Positions 22,050 through 33,199 of a DNA stretch of 64,000 nucleotides are shown here, piece after piece; the first letter of the stretch is position 1; each line of letters opens with the position of its first letter. Made by a program: the position numbers and the translations under genes. The notes beneath the pieces were generated by a model. It was not told the origin of the DNA. It saw only the letters and a list, made by a program, of their open reading frames with translations, and did not search any database. Source of the DNA: Cavia porcellus (taxonomy: Eukaryota; Chordata; Mammalia; Rodentia; Caviidae); assembly GCF_034190915.1 (NCBI RefSeq), contig NW_026947486.1, forward strand, positions 106,360,812-106,424,811. Reading direction: 5' to 3'.

Positions 22050-23375
22050 TCAATCCCCTAATGGAAACGTCCATGACCAAGGTGAGGCCTGAGGAGAAAA
22101 GCAATGTAAAGATGAGAGGGAATGTATCTTTGAAAGAAGAAAAACACAAAGAACCTAGACAGATATTTCTCCCAGAGGTTAGAGGGAACTTCTATGTAGC
22201 AAATTTCTTAGGATTAAAAGAGTCAATTTTAGGCCCGAAATGAAGAGAAAGTTAATTGGGATAGTGCATTACCAAAGGCCTGCTCCATATGTTTCCATTC
22301 ACTTTAAGCACTTGAAGACCCGAGCACTTGATACTGTGCCCATGTGTAAGTGTTTTCTGCAGGCCACATAGATCAATGTCCTTTGTATCTGAAGTGAGCT
22401 GTAAGAGTAGAGCAGAAAGGAACTCTCTGTCTGTGGATGCTGGCGGCCATCACTCCAGCCAGGGCACAGCCAGGCGTTTCTGCATTTGCCCGCTTGACTG
22501 CTAGGACCTAAAATAGACGGGCCTTCGCTCCAGTAGAGTTAGTTATTTTGCAGTTTGTTAAGAAGAAGAGGCTACTTTCTTTCCTGTTATTTCTCAGTCC
22601 GTCCACCGTCTCAGGGCCATGGTGGTGGGGGGGGGGGGGTGAGGCCTTCCAGGTGCAGGCAATAAGCAGGGGAGGGGGACACTGCCTGTGGCGAATTCAA
22701 AAACCATAATAAAAGTGACTACAGGTCAGTCTGCTTTTCATGCTCATCATGTGCTGGCCCCTCCAAACAATGTCAGTGATAAAATGCTCCTTCCCACCAG
22801 GCTGCCTGTTTCTGTTGGGCTTTCCCCAACTGGGTTTTTCCCTGGGGTAGGGTGGGGGCCTCCCAAAATGGAGTTATGCCCCCCCCCAGCTCTCCATCTT
22901 TTGTTGTAAAGGTGGGCATTATTTTATTATTCTGCAGCAGAGTCATTTTTCTGTTGGCTTCTTGCTGGCTCTGATTAGCAGCTACCACCTCTGCACCCCT
23001 TTAGCCGCTCAGGGTTCACCTCGCTACCATGTTGCTTAGGCGGCTGTGTGGGTGGTTTCTCTCCCCGCCCATGTCTGCAACTCTTTACAAGCTTCCTAAG
23101 GGGTGTTGTGGCTCCATTAGTGGACAGAGCCTTGCGTTGAGGAATTTGGAACAAGTTGCCAAGGACTGGCTTGAGGGCATTTAAATGCCCTACCCAATAT
23201 CTTCTGCCAACAATCAGCTACTACTGTCCACAGCCAAAGCGCATGACCTTTGGATCTTTCCTGCTTCGTTGTAAATTCTCACCTTGTCCACTGGAAATTG
23301 GTAGAAAGATCAGTGGATTTGAGCCTCAACCCTGGCATCCTAGAAAATAACTCCAAATGCTAAATTCTCTTCCCC
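22050..23375. other. No confident feature
   Basis: Unique sequence with a 14-base G run at about 22627-22640 and several short frames without motifs. No known repeat was recognised. Confidence 0.45.
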
Positions 23376-23382
23376 TATGGGT

Positions 23383-24100
23383 TAGGGTTCTCTAGAGAAA
23401 CAAAATCATTAGAAAATCTATGTATAGTTACAAAAAGGAATTTATTAAGTAGGTTTATGAATCAGAGACAGAAGAATCCACAATGGCCATCTGTCTGTGT
23501 GCTGGAGTCAGAAGATCCAGCCCCTGCTCAGACCTAGAAGATGGAAGCCACAAAGCCATGAGGGTTGAGAATGCAGCTGCAGTCCAAGGTCAAAGACTTA
23601 GAAACTCCCTGGAGAGTCTCAGGTATAAGCAGAAGAAGCTGGATATCAATTTCTAAAGGCAATAGTAAAGACTGGAGCTCCTCCAAAGCAGGAATATTTC
23701 CTTCATCTTTCTTGTTTTATTTTATCCAAGCTGCAAGTCTATTGGATGGTGCCACCCAGATCCAAGGTGAATCATCCTCCCTTGACTTGCTGAAGTGTTA
23801 GTCATCCGTAAGTACACCCAGAATTGTGTTTTCTTTGGTCTTTTTTGTTTGTTTGTTTGTTTGTTTTGTTTTTTTGTTTTATCGGTACCAGGGATTGAAC
23901 TCACGACTGCCTGCTAGCAAGGCAGCCGCTTATGCCGCTGAGCTAAACCCCCAGCCCCAGAATTGTGTTTTCTTAATCAGGTAGGTGGGTCTTAGTCCAT
24001 TCAGGTTGAAGTATCATGATTAATGATTACAACCTGGCCAATCCTTGAGGGCCATTAGAGTGGAATTCAAGATTAACTACTATTAGCTATAACTATTGCA
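23383..24100 (+). mobile_element. ERVL (MLT2-like) LTR with nested ID
   Basis: It starts GGTTAGGGTTCTCTAGAGAAAC and AAAAGGAATTTATTAAG, the classic start of this LTR group. It continues with GGTCAAAGACTTAG and CTTGACTTGCTGAAGTG, and has GATTACAACCTGGCCAATCC near the end. An ID element at 23837-23955 splits it. It is a solo LTR without retroviral genes. Confidence 0.6.
23837..23955 (-). mobile_element. ID-type SINE nested in ERVL LTR
   Basis: Minus-strand ID with GGGGGTTTAGCTCAGCGGCA and GAGTTCAATCCCTGGTACC. The tail is (AAAC)n. A perfect 17-base target duplication, CAGAATTGTGTTTTCTT, lies on both sides (about 23819 and 23958). Confidence 0.93.
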
Positions 24101-24194
24101 TGAGAAATCCAAAATATAAATAAAAAGCAAAGTGAAATATAGATAATAGGAAATAGGGAGATAGATCTTTTGCAAAAGGGAAGGGCCAGGAGAT

Positions 24195-24335
24195 GGAGGA
24201 AAACAGAAGAAGGAGAAAGGGGATGTAAAAAGAATTAATGTGTTATATACATGTACCACCTCCCCACAAGGAATACAGCCATTATGTACTATTAACCTGT
24301 ACCAATAAAAATAATATAAATATTTTTAAAAGATA
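24195..24335 (+). mobile_element. L1 3' end fragment (family A)
   Basis: GGAGAAAGGGGATGTAAAAAG, then TGTTATATACATGTACCACC, then CATTATGTACTATTAACCTG and A-rich sequence. The same order recurs at 28790-28930 and 36050-36160, so this is a dispersed 3' end, probably of a lineage L1. Confidence 0.5.
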
Positions 24336-24740
24336 CTACCTATTTATCCCCGCAAAGGTTGGAAATTAGCACACTTGATGTAACTAAAAATGTAAAGACT
24401 AAAACCATAATACAAATTAGAAATTATATTAATAAGAATTAGTTTTTCAATATTTATGGAACTCAGGTAAAGAAGGGCTTAGAGAGAAACTGATATCTTT
24501 AAACACATGTTAAAAGAGAACAGACATCTAAAATGAATTATGTAAGTCTAAAATGATTTATGCACTTTCGATCTTAAAAAGTTAAAAAGTAAATATAATC
24601 TGAGAGTATATAGTTTCAAATTAATAAAGGTACAGCTGTAAATTAGTAAGGTAGAAAACAGACAATATGGAAAACTAAGAAAACCACTCCTTTGGAGTGG
24701 AGAAAGTGAAATCATCCTTACTGTTAGAAAATACAATGTA

Positions 24741-24815
24741 GGGATTTAGCTCAGTGGCATAAGATCTGCCTTGCAAGCAGGCGGTCATGAGTTTGATCCC
24801 CAGTACCAGAAAAAA
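24741..24815 (+). mobile_element. ID-type SINE, 5' truncated
   Basis: GGGATTTAGCTCAGTGGCAT and GAGTTTGATCCCCAGTACC with a short A tail. A perfect 13-base duplication, AAAATACAATGTA at 24728-24740 and 24816-24828, shows a precise insertion despite the missing first bases. Confidence 0.92.
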
Positions 24816-25139
24816 AAATACAATGTAAATAGACCATCCAAAAGAATGTAAGGCAAAATACTATTAGAAATAAGTAAATTTAGAGAGGACACTGGGTACA
24901 AGGTATATTAGTTTTCCAGTACCATATAACAATATTACCACAAAATTAGCAATTAGATATAACACATCTTTAAATATCTTTATGGCTTCATAGTTTCTGC
25001 AGGTCAGAAGTCTGGGCACAGCATATCTGGGCCTTCTTCTTAGCTTCGTAAGTGACCACAGTCAAGAATTGGCTAGGCCTGGGCTTTTCTTTGGAAGTCT
25101 CAAGTGGTCAGGGACCTACCTCCCATACTCATGATTATT

Positions 25140-25235
25140 TTTTTTTAATTTTTTTTTATTGGTACCGGTGATCGAACTCATGAATGCCTGCTTACAAGGC
25201 AGGTGCTTATGCTGCTGAGCTAAATCCCCAGCCCC
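25140..25235 (-). mobile_element. ID-type SINE
   Basis: Minus-strand ID (GGGGCTGGGGATTTAGCTCA) with B box GAGTTCGATCACCGGTACC. A perfect 13-base target duplication, ACTCATGATTATT, occupies 25127-25139 and 25236-25248. Confidence 0.93.
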
Positions 25236-25554
25236 ACTCATGATTATTGGTAGAATTCAGTTTTTGACTAAAGGAATGAGAGCTTCGGTTTGGGTTTATG
25301 GCTTTGTTTTTTTTTTTTGGTTTTTTTTTTTTTTTTTGGACATTGGTCATGCTCAGGTTAGAGTCCACACAGAGATTCCTGCTACAGGAGGGGAGACTGC
25401 ACCCGCTCTGGCTACTTGCTTTATCCTAGGGGCCGTAGGGACAGAGACTACAACAAGATGTGTGCTGCGGTCTTCTGTAACACAGGCGCGCTCACATCGT
25501 CACATGCCTCCTGTCACTGTTGCCATATGTTATTGGCTATAAGAAAATACTACA

Positions 25555-25667
25555 GGGGGGATTTAGCTCAGCGGCATAAGCGCCTGCCTTGCAAGCAGGC
25601 AGTTGTGAGTTCGATCCCTGGTACCAATAAAAAGGAAAAAGACAAAAAAAAAAAAAAAAAAGAAAGA
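25555..25667 (+). mobile_element. ID-type SINE, young copy
   Basis: GGGGGGATTTAGCTCAGCGG and GAGTTCGATCCCTGGTACC with the diagnostic tail AATAAAAAGGAAAAAGAC. A 14-base target duplication, AAGAAAATACTACA, occupies 25541-25554 and 25668-25681. Confidence 0.93.
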
Positions 25668-26062
25668 AAGAAAATACTACATCACAGCTATATTCAGGAG
25701 GAGATCACATGTGGGCATCAGGGGGTGAGGACTTTGAGGGCCATGTTAAGGAATTCTAACATACAAGCATGAACTAAAATCACTTTTTTCTTTGTATTTC
25801 TGTATACTAATTACAAACAATGGGAAAATTTTTAAAAATAAAATGCTAGTCACAATAAAATCCAAAAATATAAATACTTAGGAATAATTTTTTTTAATGT
25901 GTAAGACCTCTACAGTTAAAAAATACAAATCATTATTGAAGGAAAACAAAAGACTTAAATTGAAAGACATTCTGATTTCATTCATTACAAGATCCAACAT
26001 AGTTATGATATTGGTTTACCCCAACTTGATTTATGAATTCAATATTATCCCAATTCATAGCC

Positions 26063-26215
26063 AGGCCGGGCGTGGTGGCTCACAGCTGTATCCCAGCACT
26101 CAGGAGGCTGAGGCAGGAGGATAGTTGCAAGTTCAAGAACAGCCTGGGCTACAAAGTGAGCTCCAGGCTAGCCTGAACTGCATAGAGAGACCCTGTCTCA
26201 AAAAGACAAAAAAAA
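26063..26215 (+). mobile_element. B1 SINE
   Basis: Good B1: GGCCGGGCGTGGTGGCTCAC, the internal duplication (GGGCTACAAAGTGAGCTCCA then CTGAACTGCATAGAGAGACC) and the CTGTCTCAAAAAG end. It is nested in the L1. Confidence 0.9.
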
Positions 26216-26265
26216 TACAGACCGTTTTGTAGATATAAATAAGCTGATTGAGAATGTACATAGAG

Positions 26266-26460
26266 ATCAGGTGTGGTGCTACATGCCCGTAACCCCACTA
26301 CTCTGGGAAGCTGAGGCAGGAAGTTTGAACATTCAAGCTCAGCCTGGGAAACTTAGTGAGACCCTTTAAAAAAATAACAAGGAAAAAACAAATAATAAAA
26401 AAGAATTGGGGATGTAGCTTGGTGTGAGGGCATGGGTTCAATCTCCATTACCACAAAAAC
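26266..26460 (+). mobile_element. B1-dID fusion SINE
   Basis: GATCAGGTGTGGTGCTACAT begins the B1 part. GGGGATGTAGCTTGGTGTGA and CATGGGTTCAATCTCCATTA are the ID-like part. It is nested in the L1. Confidence 0.82.
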
Positions 26461-26497
26461 TACAGGGAAATTCACAGGATCTAGAATAATCATAACA

Positions 26498-26643
26498 TTT
26501 TTTTTGAGACAGGATGTCATCATGTAGTTCAGGATGGCCTTGGATTCACTATAGAGCCCAGGCTGGCTTTGAACTCGAGATAATTCTCCTGCCTCAGCCT
26601 GCTGAGTGCTGAGATTACAGGCATGTGCCACTATGCCTGGCTA
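26498..26643 (-). mobile_element. B1 SINE
   Basis: Minus-strand B1: CTAGCCAGGCATAGTGGCAC to TGATGACATCCTGTCTC plus an A-rich tail. With the copy at 26063-26215 it forms an inverted pair about 280 bases apart. Confidence 0.88.
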
Positions 26644-27570
26644 GTCAAATCAAATTTGAAAAAGAATAATAGCCTTTGCATTTCTGTGTAAATTTTATGA
26701 CAGCTGAAACAAACTTGAGCTAGAAGCAAATGTGGAAGTTTCACACTATCTGATTTCAACAAATCATAGTAGAAAAACGGGATATCTGTAGGAAAAGTAC
26801 ACTTTAATCTTTAACTCATACCACCTGAAAAATTAATTTGAACTTAATTGAAAATTTAATCTTACATGCTAACACCATAAGCACCTTTTGGAAACAAGGT
26901 GTCTTCATTAATTTGGTGCATATAAAATTTCTAAGGATGCAGAAAGGACTGGCCATAACTAAATTGATAAAATAGAATACATGAAATTAAAAATATCTAC
27001 TTACCAAAAGACAAAGCTAAAACAATCAATAGGTAGCCCACAGACAAGGAGAAATATTTACCTAATATGTAATATATAACCATACACATATATATGCCAA
27101 AAGTATCATAACCAGAATACATGAGTAATTCCTTAAAATCGCTAATAAATAATTTTACAACCCTCCACATAGTGAGGGCTTGAACAGAAAATTTATTTTA
27201 AAAAATGACAGAGCAATGGAACATAAGCACATGAAAAGTGCTCAGTGTCTTAGCCATTAAGGAAATGCAAATTAAAGCACAATGAAACAACACTTTATAA
27301 CCGCTAGAATGACTGAAATGAATAGTTTGATAATACTAAATGTAGGCACAGGTGTAGAGCAACTGGAACTCCCTTACAGTGCTGGAGGTGGATTGGGAAG
27401 TAAATGATTTAACCATTTTGGAACACTGTTTGGCATTTTCTTATAAAATTAAACATATTCTTGCCCTGTACCTCAGACACTGTAGGTAGATCCAAGAGAA
27501 AACATATGCCCGTGAAAGACTTGTATATAAATTTTTAGCAGGTGTATTCAAATGTATAAAAACTAAAACA

Positions 27571-27675
27571 AGGCCAAGGTTATAGCTCAGTGGTACAGTG
27601 CCTGCTCCGCAAACACAAGGTCCTGAGTATGATAGTAAGTATGAAAAATTAATTAATTAATTAAACATTAATATA
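27571..27675 (+). mobile_element. ID-like SINE with (TTAA)n tail
   Basis: AAGGTTATAGCTCAGTGGTA and GGTCCTGAGTATGATAGTA are the A-box and decayed B-box parts. The tail is a TTAA tetranucleotide run at 27646-27664. AAAACTAAAACA before and GAAACTAAAACA after are a target duplication in the L1. Confidence 0.72.
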
Positions 27676-27866
27676 AGAAACTAAAACATCCTAAACGCCC
27701 ATCAATAGGAAAATAAGCAATTTGTGTTATATTTAAACAGCATGACACTAGAGAACGCAGTGTACTACTGATATAAGGAATTAAATTTCAAAAAAAAAAC
27801 ATGATAAATGAAACAAATGAAAGTACAAGAGGTATTCTTCCATTTATATCACTCACAAAACAGGTG

Positions 27867-28022
27867 AGTCCTCTTGGAGGCTGAGGCAGGCAGATGGCAA
27901 GTTCCAGCCTTGTCCAAGCAATGTAGTGAGAACCTTTCAAAATATTGTTTTTCTTAAAAATGTTTAGATGTAGCTCATTGTGAAGACCCTAGATTCAATC
28001 TCTAGTACCACAAAACAAAATG
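27867..28022 (+). mobile_element. Truncated B1-dID SINE
   Basis: CTTGGAGGCTGAGGCAGGCA opens inside B1. TTTAGATGTAGCTCATTGTG and CCTAGATTCAATCTCTAGTA are the ID-like part. The L1 3' end continues on the right. Confidence 0.7.
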
Positions 28023-28309
28023 GAGTGGGGGACTCTTCTACGGTGAGAGAAATCAGTAATGGTTGACTTTGAAACAGGGTATTATTTACTGGAAAAAGGA
28101 TACGGGGTAATGAAAATGTATGTCTCTTAACTGGGTGGTAATGATCAGGCTGTGGATATTTGTCAAATCTCATCAAACTGCACTATATATACATTACTCC
28201 CCAGTTACAACTCATTTTTAATGGTGTTGCCTAGCTTGACCACCCACCTTATTTTCTATGTGTGGTTCCAGATGACTTCTAGTTGCTGGGAAAAATCAAT
28301 CAGTTTGGA

Positions 28310-28560
28310 AATCAGTCAACCAATCAGGCAGCACAGAGCTTGTCGTTCTGTGACCCTTACACGGAGTTTTTTCTGGGCGCGGGGGCAGACCAGAGACTTG
28401 CTTGTGGATGCGCCCCAGGTGCTCTCCTGCAGCCATCTGCTCGTCCTCGCGGGCTGCCTGCCTGACTGCTCAAAGCTTCTTCCCTTCTTTCTCCTCCTAG
28501 GAGCAACCCCCGCTCCCTGGCATGGAGAATCACAGGAGGAGTGGGATGCTCGCTAGGGAA
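28310..28560 (+). other. GC-richer stretch with a splice-acceptor-like site
   Basis: Unlike its AT-rich surroundings, this stretch has several CpGs and a 134-codon open frame (28152-28556). The long pyrimidine tract ending at CTCCTCCTAG (28491-28500) is a textbook acceptor shape. The frame has no recognisable domain. It may be a remnant exon or chance. Confidence 0.25.
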
Positions 28561-28789
28561 TCACTGCCATTTGCTCGACTTTCTCTATCTCTTCTTTAAC
28601 TTTAGACCCCTCGTACATTCTCCCTCAACAGAAAAGTAAACGTAATACACATCTGAGCCCTAGACCAAATTTCTTAGCTCCTTCTTGGGAGCCCTTGGTT
28701 CTCCAATTACATTCTTATTTCTTAGCACTTTTGTTCTTTCCTAAGTGACAAGTGTCTTCCCTTGTGTCGTCAAAAATAATCTTGAACCT

Positions 28790-28930
28790 CTTGTCTGAAA
28801 AACTAGATGGACTGAGAGGGGAGGGGAAGAGATATAAAAACCTGAGATGTGTTATGTACCTGTACCAACCTCCCATGATGAATGCCATCACTGTGTACTG
28901 CAAACTTGTACTACTAAAAACAGAAAAAAA
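28790..28930 (+). mobile_element. L1 3' end fragment (family A)
   Basis: GAGAGGGGAGGGGAAGAGAT, TGTGTTATGTACCTGTACCA and CACTGTGTACTGCAAACTTG recur in the same order as at 24195 and 36050. Confidence 0.5.
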
Positions 28931-28939
28931 TTAAAAGTA

Positions 28940-29360
28940 TAGGGATTTTTGTATGACTTGGTTTTCCCTTTTCATCTCATTTTGTCCTTTCAATAGCACG
29001 GTCTAAAAACGTTGTGTTTATCAGCTGCCTCCCCTGGTCAACCATCCCTGGGACACTTCTAGAACCTGGCCACTATGTTCTAGAATCTGTCCCACGTTAT
29101 GGCTCGCTAACCAAAGGCTTCGAGACTGAACCAGTACACGGCTTGCTCTTGCTTGCCTCCCTCCGCATCCCTGTATCAATCGCAAAGAATTATTGCCCAC
29201 TCCTAGAAATTCATCCTTTGACTTTTGTCTCTGCTTCTACTTTTCATCCTGTCTTTTTAATCATTACTTGTAATGAAATGGTCTCTTTCATGGACTCGAA
29301 CTTCCTTTGCTACACACAGATGTCACTAGGATCTCTCTAGTCCTGTTTCTTTTCTTTTGT
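28940..29360. other. No feature recognised
   Basis: Unique sequence with a 108-codon frame lacking motifs. It abuts a CT microsatellite. Confidence 0.4.
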
Positions 29361-29362
29361 GC

Positions 29363-29366
<4 letters not shown>

Positions 29367-29407
<41 letters not shown>

Positions 29408-29435
29408 CCTCCCTCCCTTCCTCTCTTTCTCTCTC
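29367..29435. repeat. (CT)n microsatellite
   Basis: About 17 CT units grade into CCCT units and a pyrimidine-rich tail. Confidence 0.9.
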
Positions 29436-29759
29436 CCCTCTCTCAACAATATTCAACCTTTAAGGTCCTTCTCAATAAAGCAGCCCCAGCAGTCAAACAC
29501 TTCCCTTGTTTTTCCATTCACTGACCCCCTCTGACGTGTAGCACGGTCAGTGTCTGTGTTAGTGATTTGGTATTTCTTGGTAGCCGCATAACTCTGCTAC
29601 ATATGCTAATCCAATCAGGCAGGTGAAGTAGAAATCTCTTTCATTGAAATCAAACACCCAGTCTTTCAGTTTTCACCCATTACTCCATTGCCATTTTCAT
29701 GTGAGAGTATCTTTTCTTTTATTATAACACTTAGGTGGCAAAACTTGACTATTAATACC

Positions 29760-30000
29760 CACTATTTTTAATTAATGTATTTATTTTGTTAGTCCCTGTG
29801 TGCAGTACACAATGTTTCCATTCCTAGTGTGGAGTCCGGGTGTGGACAAAACATATTTTGATTCTTCTTTCCATTCTCTTTCTCTCCCTCCCTCTCTCCT
29901 CCTCCCTCCATCTCTTGATTCCCCTTCCCCACTTCCTATTATCTATTTTTTATTTTGCTCTTTATTTATATTTTGAGCTTCTGACATAAGAGAAAACTTA
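29760..30000 (-). mobile_element. L1 3' UTR fragment, antisense
   Basis: GTGTGCAGTACACAATGTTT, a long pyrimidine run, then TATTTTGCTCTTTATTTATAT. This is the same layout as the L1 3' UTR at 2500-2760, in the same orientation. Confidence 0.55.
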
Positions 30001-30004
30001 ACTA

Positions 30005-31415
30005 CTTTTGTAGTAAACACTTAATCTACAATGGTGTGTGCTACTGCAGAGTTAGCTTCTGAAGGACTACATTGGGAAACTGACGCAATGATATATTGAT
30101 TTGGGGGAGCGCTAAAGTCACCAGAAAAAAACAAACCGAGAACACATATGTTAGGAGTCTGGAGGGAAGCTGAAGCTTTTGAACTTTGGTGTGGCTGGAG
30201 TTGGCTGCGGAGGCTGGAAGTACAGGGGAAAGTCACCCCGAGCGCCCTTCTTTGGTCCCTGGAATGCACAGAGCGCTCTGGTGGAACTACAGCTGCCATG
30301 GAACACTGGTCTCCATGCTGCCGCCTCTAACAGTTCACTAAGCTTAATGAAAAGAATGTCCTCATTCCTTTAATGGTCTCAATAATCTCATCTATGGCAC
30401 AGATAAGAGGCTGGACTTGGTCATATTTTCAAGCCCTGATCAATAAATAAGTAGCATGTAACTACCTCAGACAACCTCACAGGCCACGTTGATGGAGACT
30501 CCTCAGTCCCATGGTGTCATTGCTACCTGCTCTGACCCTGTACCTTCAAGTCAGTCTCCTCCATCCACGCCATGACCACGTAACAGCACATCCATAGAAG
30601 CATCTAGATCTCTTTTCTACCATCACTCAGTTCTCCTCACTTACTTCCCTGCTTGCCCTGTGTTTTGTTTAGGTTTTTCCTAGCTCAGTATTCATGATTC
30701 ACTCTCACTTTGATGTCTTCCTGCTGGTTCATGACGGACATCTGTAGTCTTCTTCTGTCTCTGGCTTTCATGAATAGTTTGGGGGATTCAAAATCACAGT
30801 GGTAGGAGCTGAACCTAGCACTAGTTCACTTGTTTTAGATCCTGATAAATAGAGGTTCTACTAATATATCAGAAATATTATCTGGTAGTTTCTACTAGAG
30901 GTTAGAAGCTAAATGATAAAGTCTTGATCAAGTGAATTAGAGAAAATTTTGGAGAATATTGTGGAGAGATACAATGTACTGGAACCTAATAGTCTATAGT
31001 CTATTCAAAATGGGACACAATAGAGATTTTTCACTTTCTGGCTCTTCAACCATTAGCCTTCATAAAGACGTGGCACTAATATTGGGGTGGGGAGGAGGGA
31101 GTCACTGTCATGCAATGTCTGCAGTTAACTAATATCCACTGATTGAAGCTTCTGATTATCATAATGTAAAAATGTCTCCTACTCATTATAGATTTCATCC
31201 AGTCCTTATCCCAGTTGGTAATCTCAAAATGTCAGTTATATATCACTGCATTGTGACAGTGAATAAATAGCCTTAATTATGATTCCTGTACTTGTTGTTT
31301 ACAAGGCAGATTCGCAAAGCAAAGGCTGTCTCACATTAAGGTCAAGGCTTACCAAACTGTTATGTTGATAATTTTATAATTGGTAATTTAAGCAAGTGAA
31401 AGGCTTCCAACCTTT
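30005..31415. other. No confident feature
   Basis: Unique sequence. Short overlapping frames at 30021-30373 have no motif. No repeat with clear ends was recognised. Confidence 0.45.
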
Positions 31416-31423
31416 TGGATAGA

Positions 31424-31687
31424 TGAGAGGAAGGAAGGAAGGAAGGAAGGAAGGAAGGAAGGAAGGAAGGAAGGACAAAAAAGGAGAGGAGAGAAGAAAG
31501 GAAGGGAAGGGAAGGGAAGGGAAGGGAAGGGAAGGGAAGGGAAGGGAAGGGGAGGGGAGGGGAGGGGAGGGAAGGGAAGGGAAGGGAAGGGAAGGGAAGG
31601 GAAGGGAAGAAAAGGGAAGGGAAGGGAAGGGAAGGAAAGGGAAGGGAAGGGAAGGGAAGGGAAGGAAAGGAAAGGAAAGGAAAGGAA
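31424..31687 (+). repeat. Homopurine (GGAA)n/(GGGAA)n tract
   Basis: About 265 bases with almost only A and G on the plus strand: GGAA units (31430-31474), a short mixed segment, then roughly 35 GGGAA-type units and GGAAA units. The three long open frames reported by translation (Lys/Gly/Glu or Phe/Pro/Ser/Leu repeats) are microsatellite artefacts. Confidence 0.95.
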
Positions 31688-31699
31688 ATACCGTGCCGT

Positions 31700-32495
31700 G
31701 AAATACCACAATCTTAGACAATGATAACTGTTGCCTCTAAAATGTGGTCACGTGTGAGTTCTCCAGACCCAGAGTCAGCATTGCTGTGCTGAGTGAAACC
31801 AGACTTCCTGTTGAAGGGCAAGCCCTGAGAAGGATTCCAGCTGCGGTTGTCGCTGTAGAGGGCTCCACCCTGTAGCATGAAGGCTATCAGGTGTTGGCTT
31901 TACAATTGTACAATCTCTTGTCTCAAAACTCCCCAAGTTGCTGAGAGGTATTAGTGACCTTCTGGTGACCCCACACCTACACTTTAAACTTGAGCACACT
32001 GCTTTCGCCCTAGCGTGTGGTCTGGGAATTATGAGAAAGACAAATATGATCTAGATGAAGGTAGTGGCCCTGGAAGGAAAGTCAACTGCTCTCTCAGTAG
32101 TAAAAATTGAAATATACGTGGATTCATTACCAAATTCTATAAATAGTAGTTCACAATCACTACATCTTCTGCTTAGATAGATTACATCTTATTGCTTAGA
32201 TAAATGCCAGTTAGGTGAATGCAAGTTTCTTACAGTTTCATCGGTTTCTCAAGCTCACAATGGGATCAATAGAACACTAAGATCATGAAAACAATTTGCG
32301 GTGCTGAACACTATCCCATGGAATACCTCATTTGTTCTGACCCCAAAGTGTAGAAAATAGTCACTAATTTAGACAAAAATAGAGTGAAAGAAGAAGGTTG
32401 TCCTACTCAAATGAATAAAGATCTGCATCACAGAATACTTTAAGTGATATTGAAGAACGTGTTATGTTGAATGAAAGAAAAGTGAAAGAGAGATA
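31700..32495. other. No feature recognised
   Basis: Unique AT-rich sequence with no repeat or coding signal that I trust. Confidence 0.45.
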
Positions 32496-32499
32496 TTGT

Positions 32500-32655
32500 T
32501 TAGGTGCCTAACAGCATGAGATTTAGAACCTGAGACCCTGGTTGTGATCCTGATTATACTACTGACTACTTTGTGATGCTGAGCTAGGAACTTGGAGTCT
32601 GATCATAAAACTCCAGGATATAATGCTGTACTGTATACTCAGTTTTGCTTTGAAA
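32500..32655 (+). mobile_element. MIR SINE, decayed
   Basis: AACAGCATGAGATTTAGAACC, CTGGTTGTGATCCTGATTAT and CTACTGACTACTTTGTGATG match the first half of MIR in order. Confidence 0.5.
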
Positions 32656-32674
32656 TTGTGTCTTTGGGTTCTTT

Positions 32675-33195
32675 AGAGAATCAGAGCCAATGGGACCTAG
32701 CTACCTAGATAGGCAGGTTTATTATGAGCAAATGGCTCATAGGATTATGGAGAATGACACTCTCAATACCTGTAATCCAAAGACTCTGCCTGCCGACAGG
32801 CACTCTAGAGGAAGGCTAAAAGGCTGGAGAGGGACAAAAAGGGACTTGCTCCCACCATGTGCTTCCTGTTGGCTCTGTATTGCCGTAACTCTCACCCTAA
32901 CATCACTTTTTCACTCCAGCAGAGTGAGGTGTGCTCCTTCCAGAGGCAGCAGCGGATCCAGAGTTTCGATTTTCCAGAATTGGCAGAACCAGTCTCCTCC
33001 AAACCCTCTCAGGGAGGCAGCACCAGCCAGCACAATGTCTGCTCCTCAGGGGCTCGGCTTCACAGGCCTTTGGAGCTCAGCAGCGTCCTCTTCTCAGAGC
33101 TCGGTGGTTCAGCTTTGCAGGGCTCCTCATCCCAGCCTCTAAGTTGTAATAGTCACATCCCCTTCTCTTTGTTCTCCCAGGTATGGTAGCTGCAT
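32675..33195 (+). mobile_element. ERVL-type LTR
   Basis: TTTAGAGAATCAGAGCCAAT, then GGCAGGTTTATTATGAGC and AATGGCTCATAGGATTATGG, are the start of an ERVL LTR related to those at 23383 and 37595. The right part is poorly matched and its end is uncertain. The 150-codon frame inside it has no motif. Confidence 0.5.
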
Positions 33196-33199
33196 CCTG

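Larger units (their letters stand above)
24905..25770 (-). mobile_element. MaLR-type LTR with two nested IDs
   Basis: Antisense LTR order: TATATTAGTTTTCCAGTACC, TTCTGCAGGTCAGAAGTCTG, GGTAGAATTCAGTTTTTGAC, then GAGGAGATCACATGTGGGCA and TGAGGGCCATGTTAAGGAATTC. Two ID elements in opposite orientation (25140-25235 and 25555-25667) interrupt it. It is a solo LTR. Confidence 0.6.
25780..28195 (+). mobile_element. L1 LINE 3' half, pierced by SINEs
   Basis: Sense L1. At 25850-26060 it carries ORF2 downstream of the polymerase core (AAATACTTAGGAATAATTTT, GATTTATGAATTCAATATT). At 26650-27470 it carries the C-terminal region (TAAATTGATAAAATAGAATAC, GGAAATGCAAATTAAAGCAC, GAACACTGTTTGGCA). At 27690-28195 it carries the 3' end (AACGCCCATCAATAGG, TTGTCAAATCTCATCAAAC). 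Three B1-type SINEs, one ID-like SINE and one B1-dID lie inside. No frame is intact and the polymerase active-site part is absent. Confidence 0.8.

Noticed and set aside
31374..31721. Long repetitive open frames on both strands (Phe/Pro/Leu/Ser or Lys/Glu/Gly repeats)
   Set aside because: They are translations of the GGAA/GGGAA microsatellite; every frame is open because the repeat contains no stop codons.
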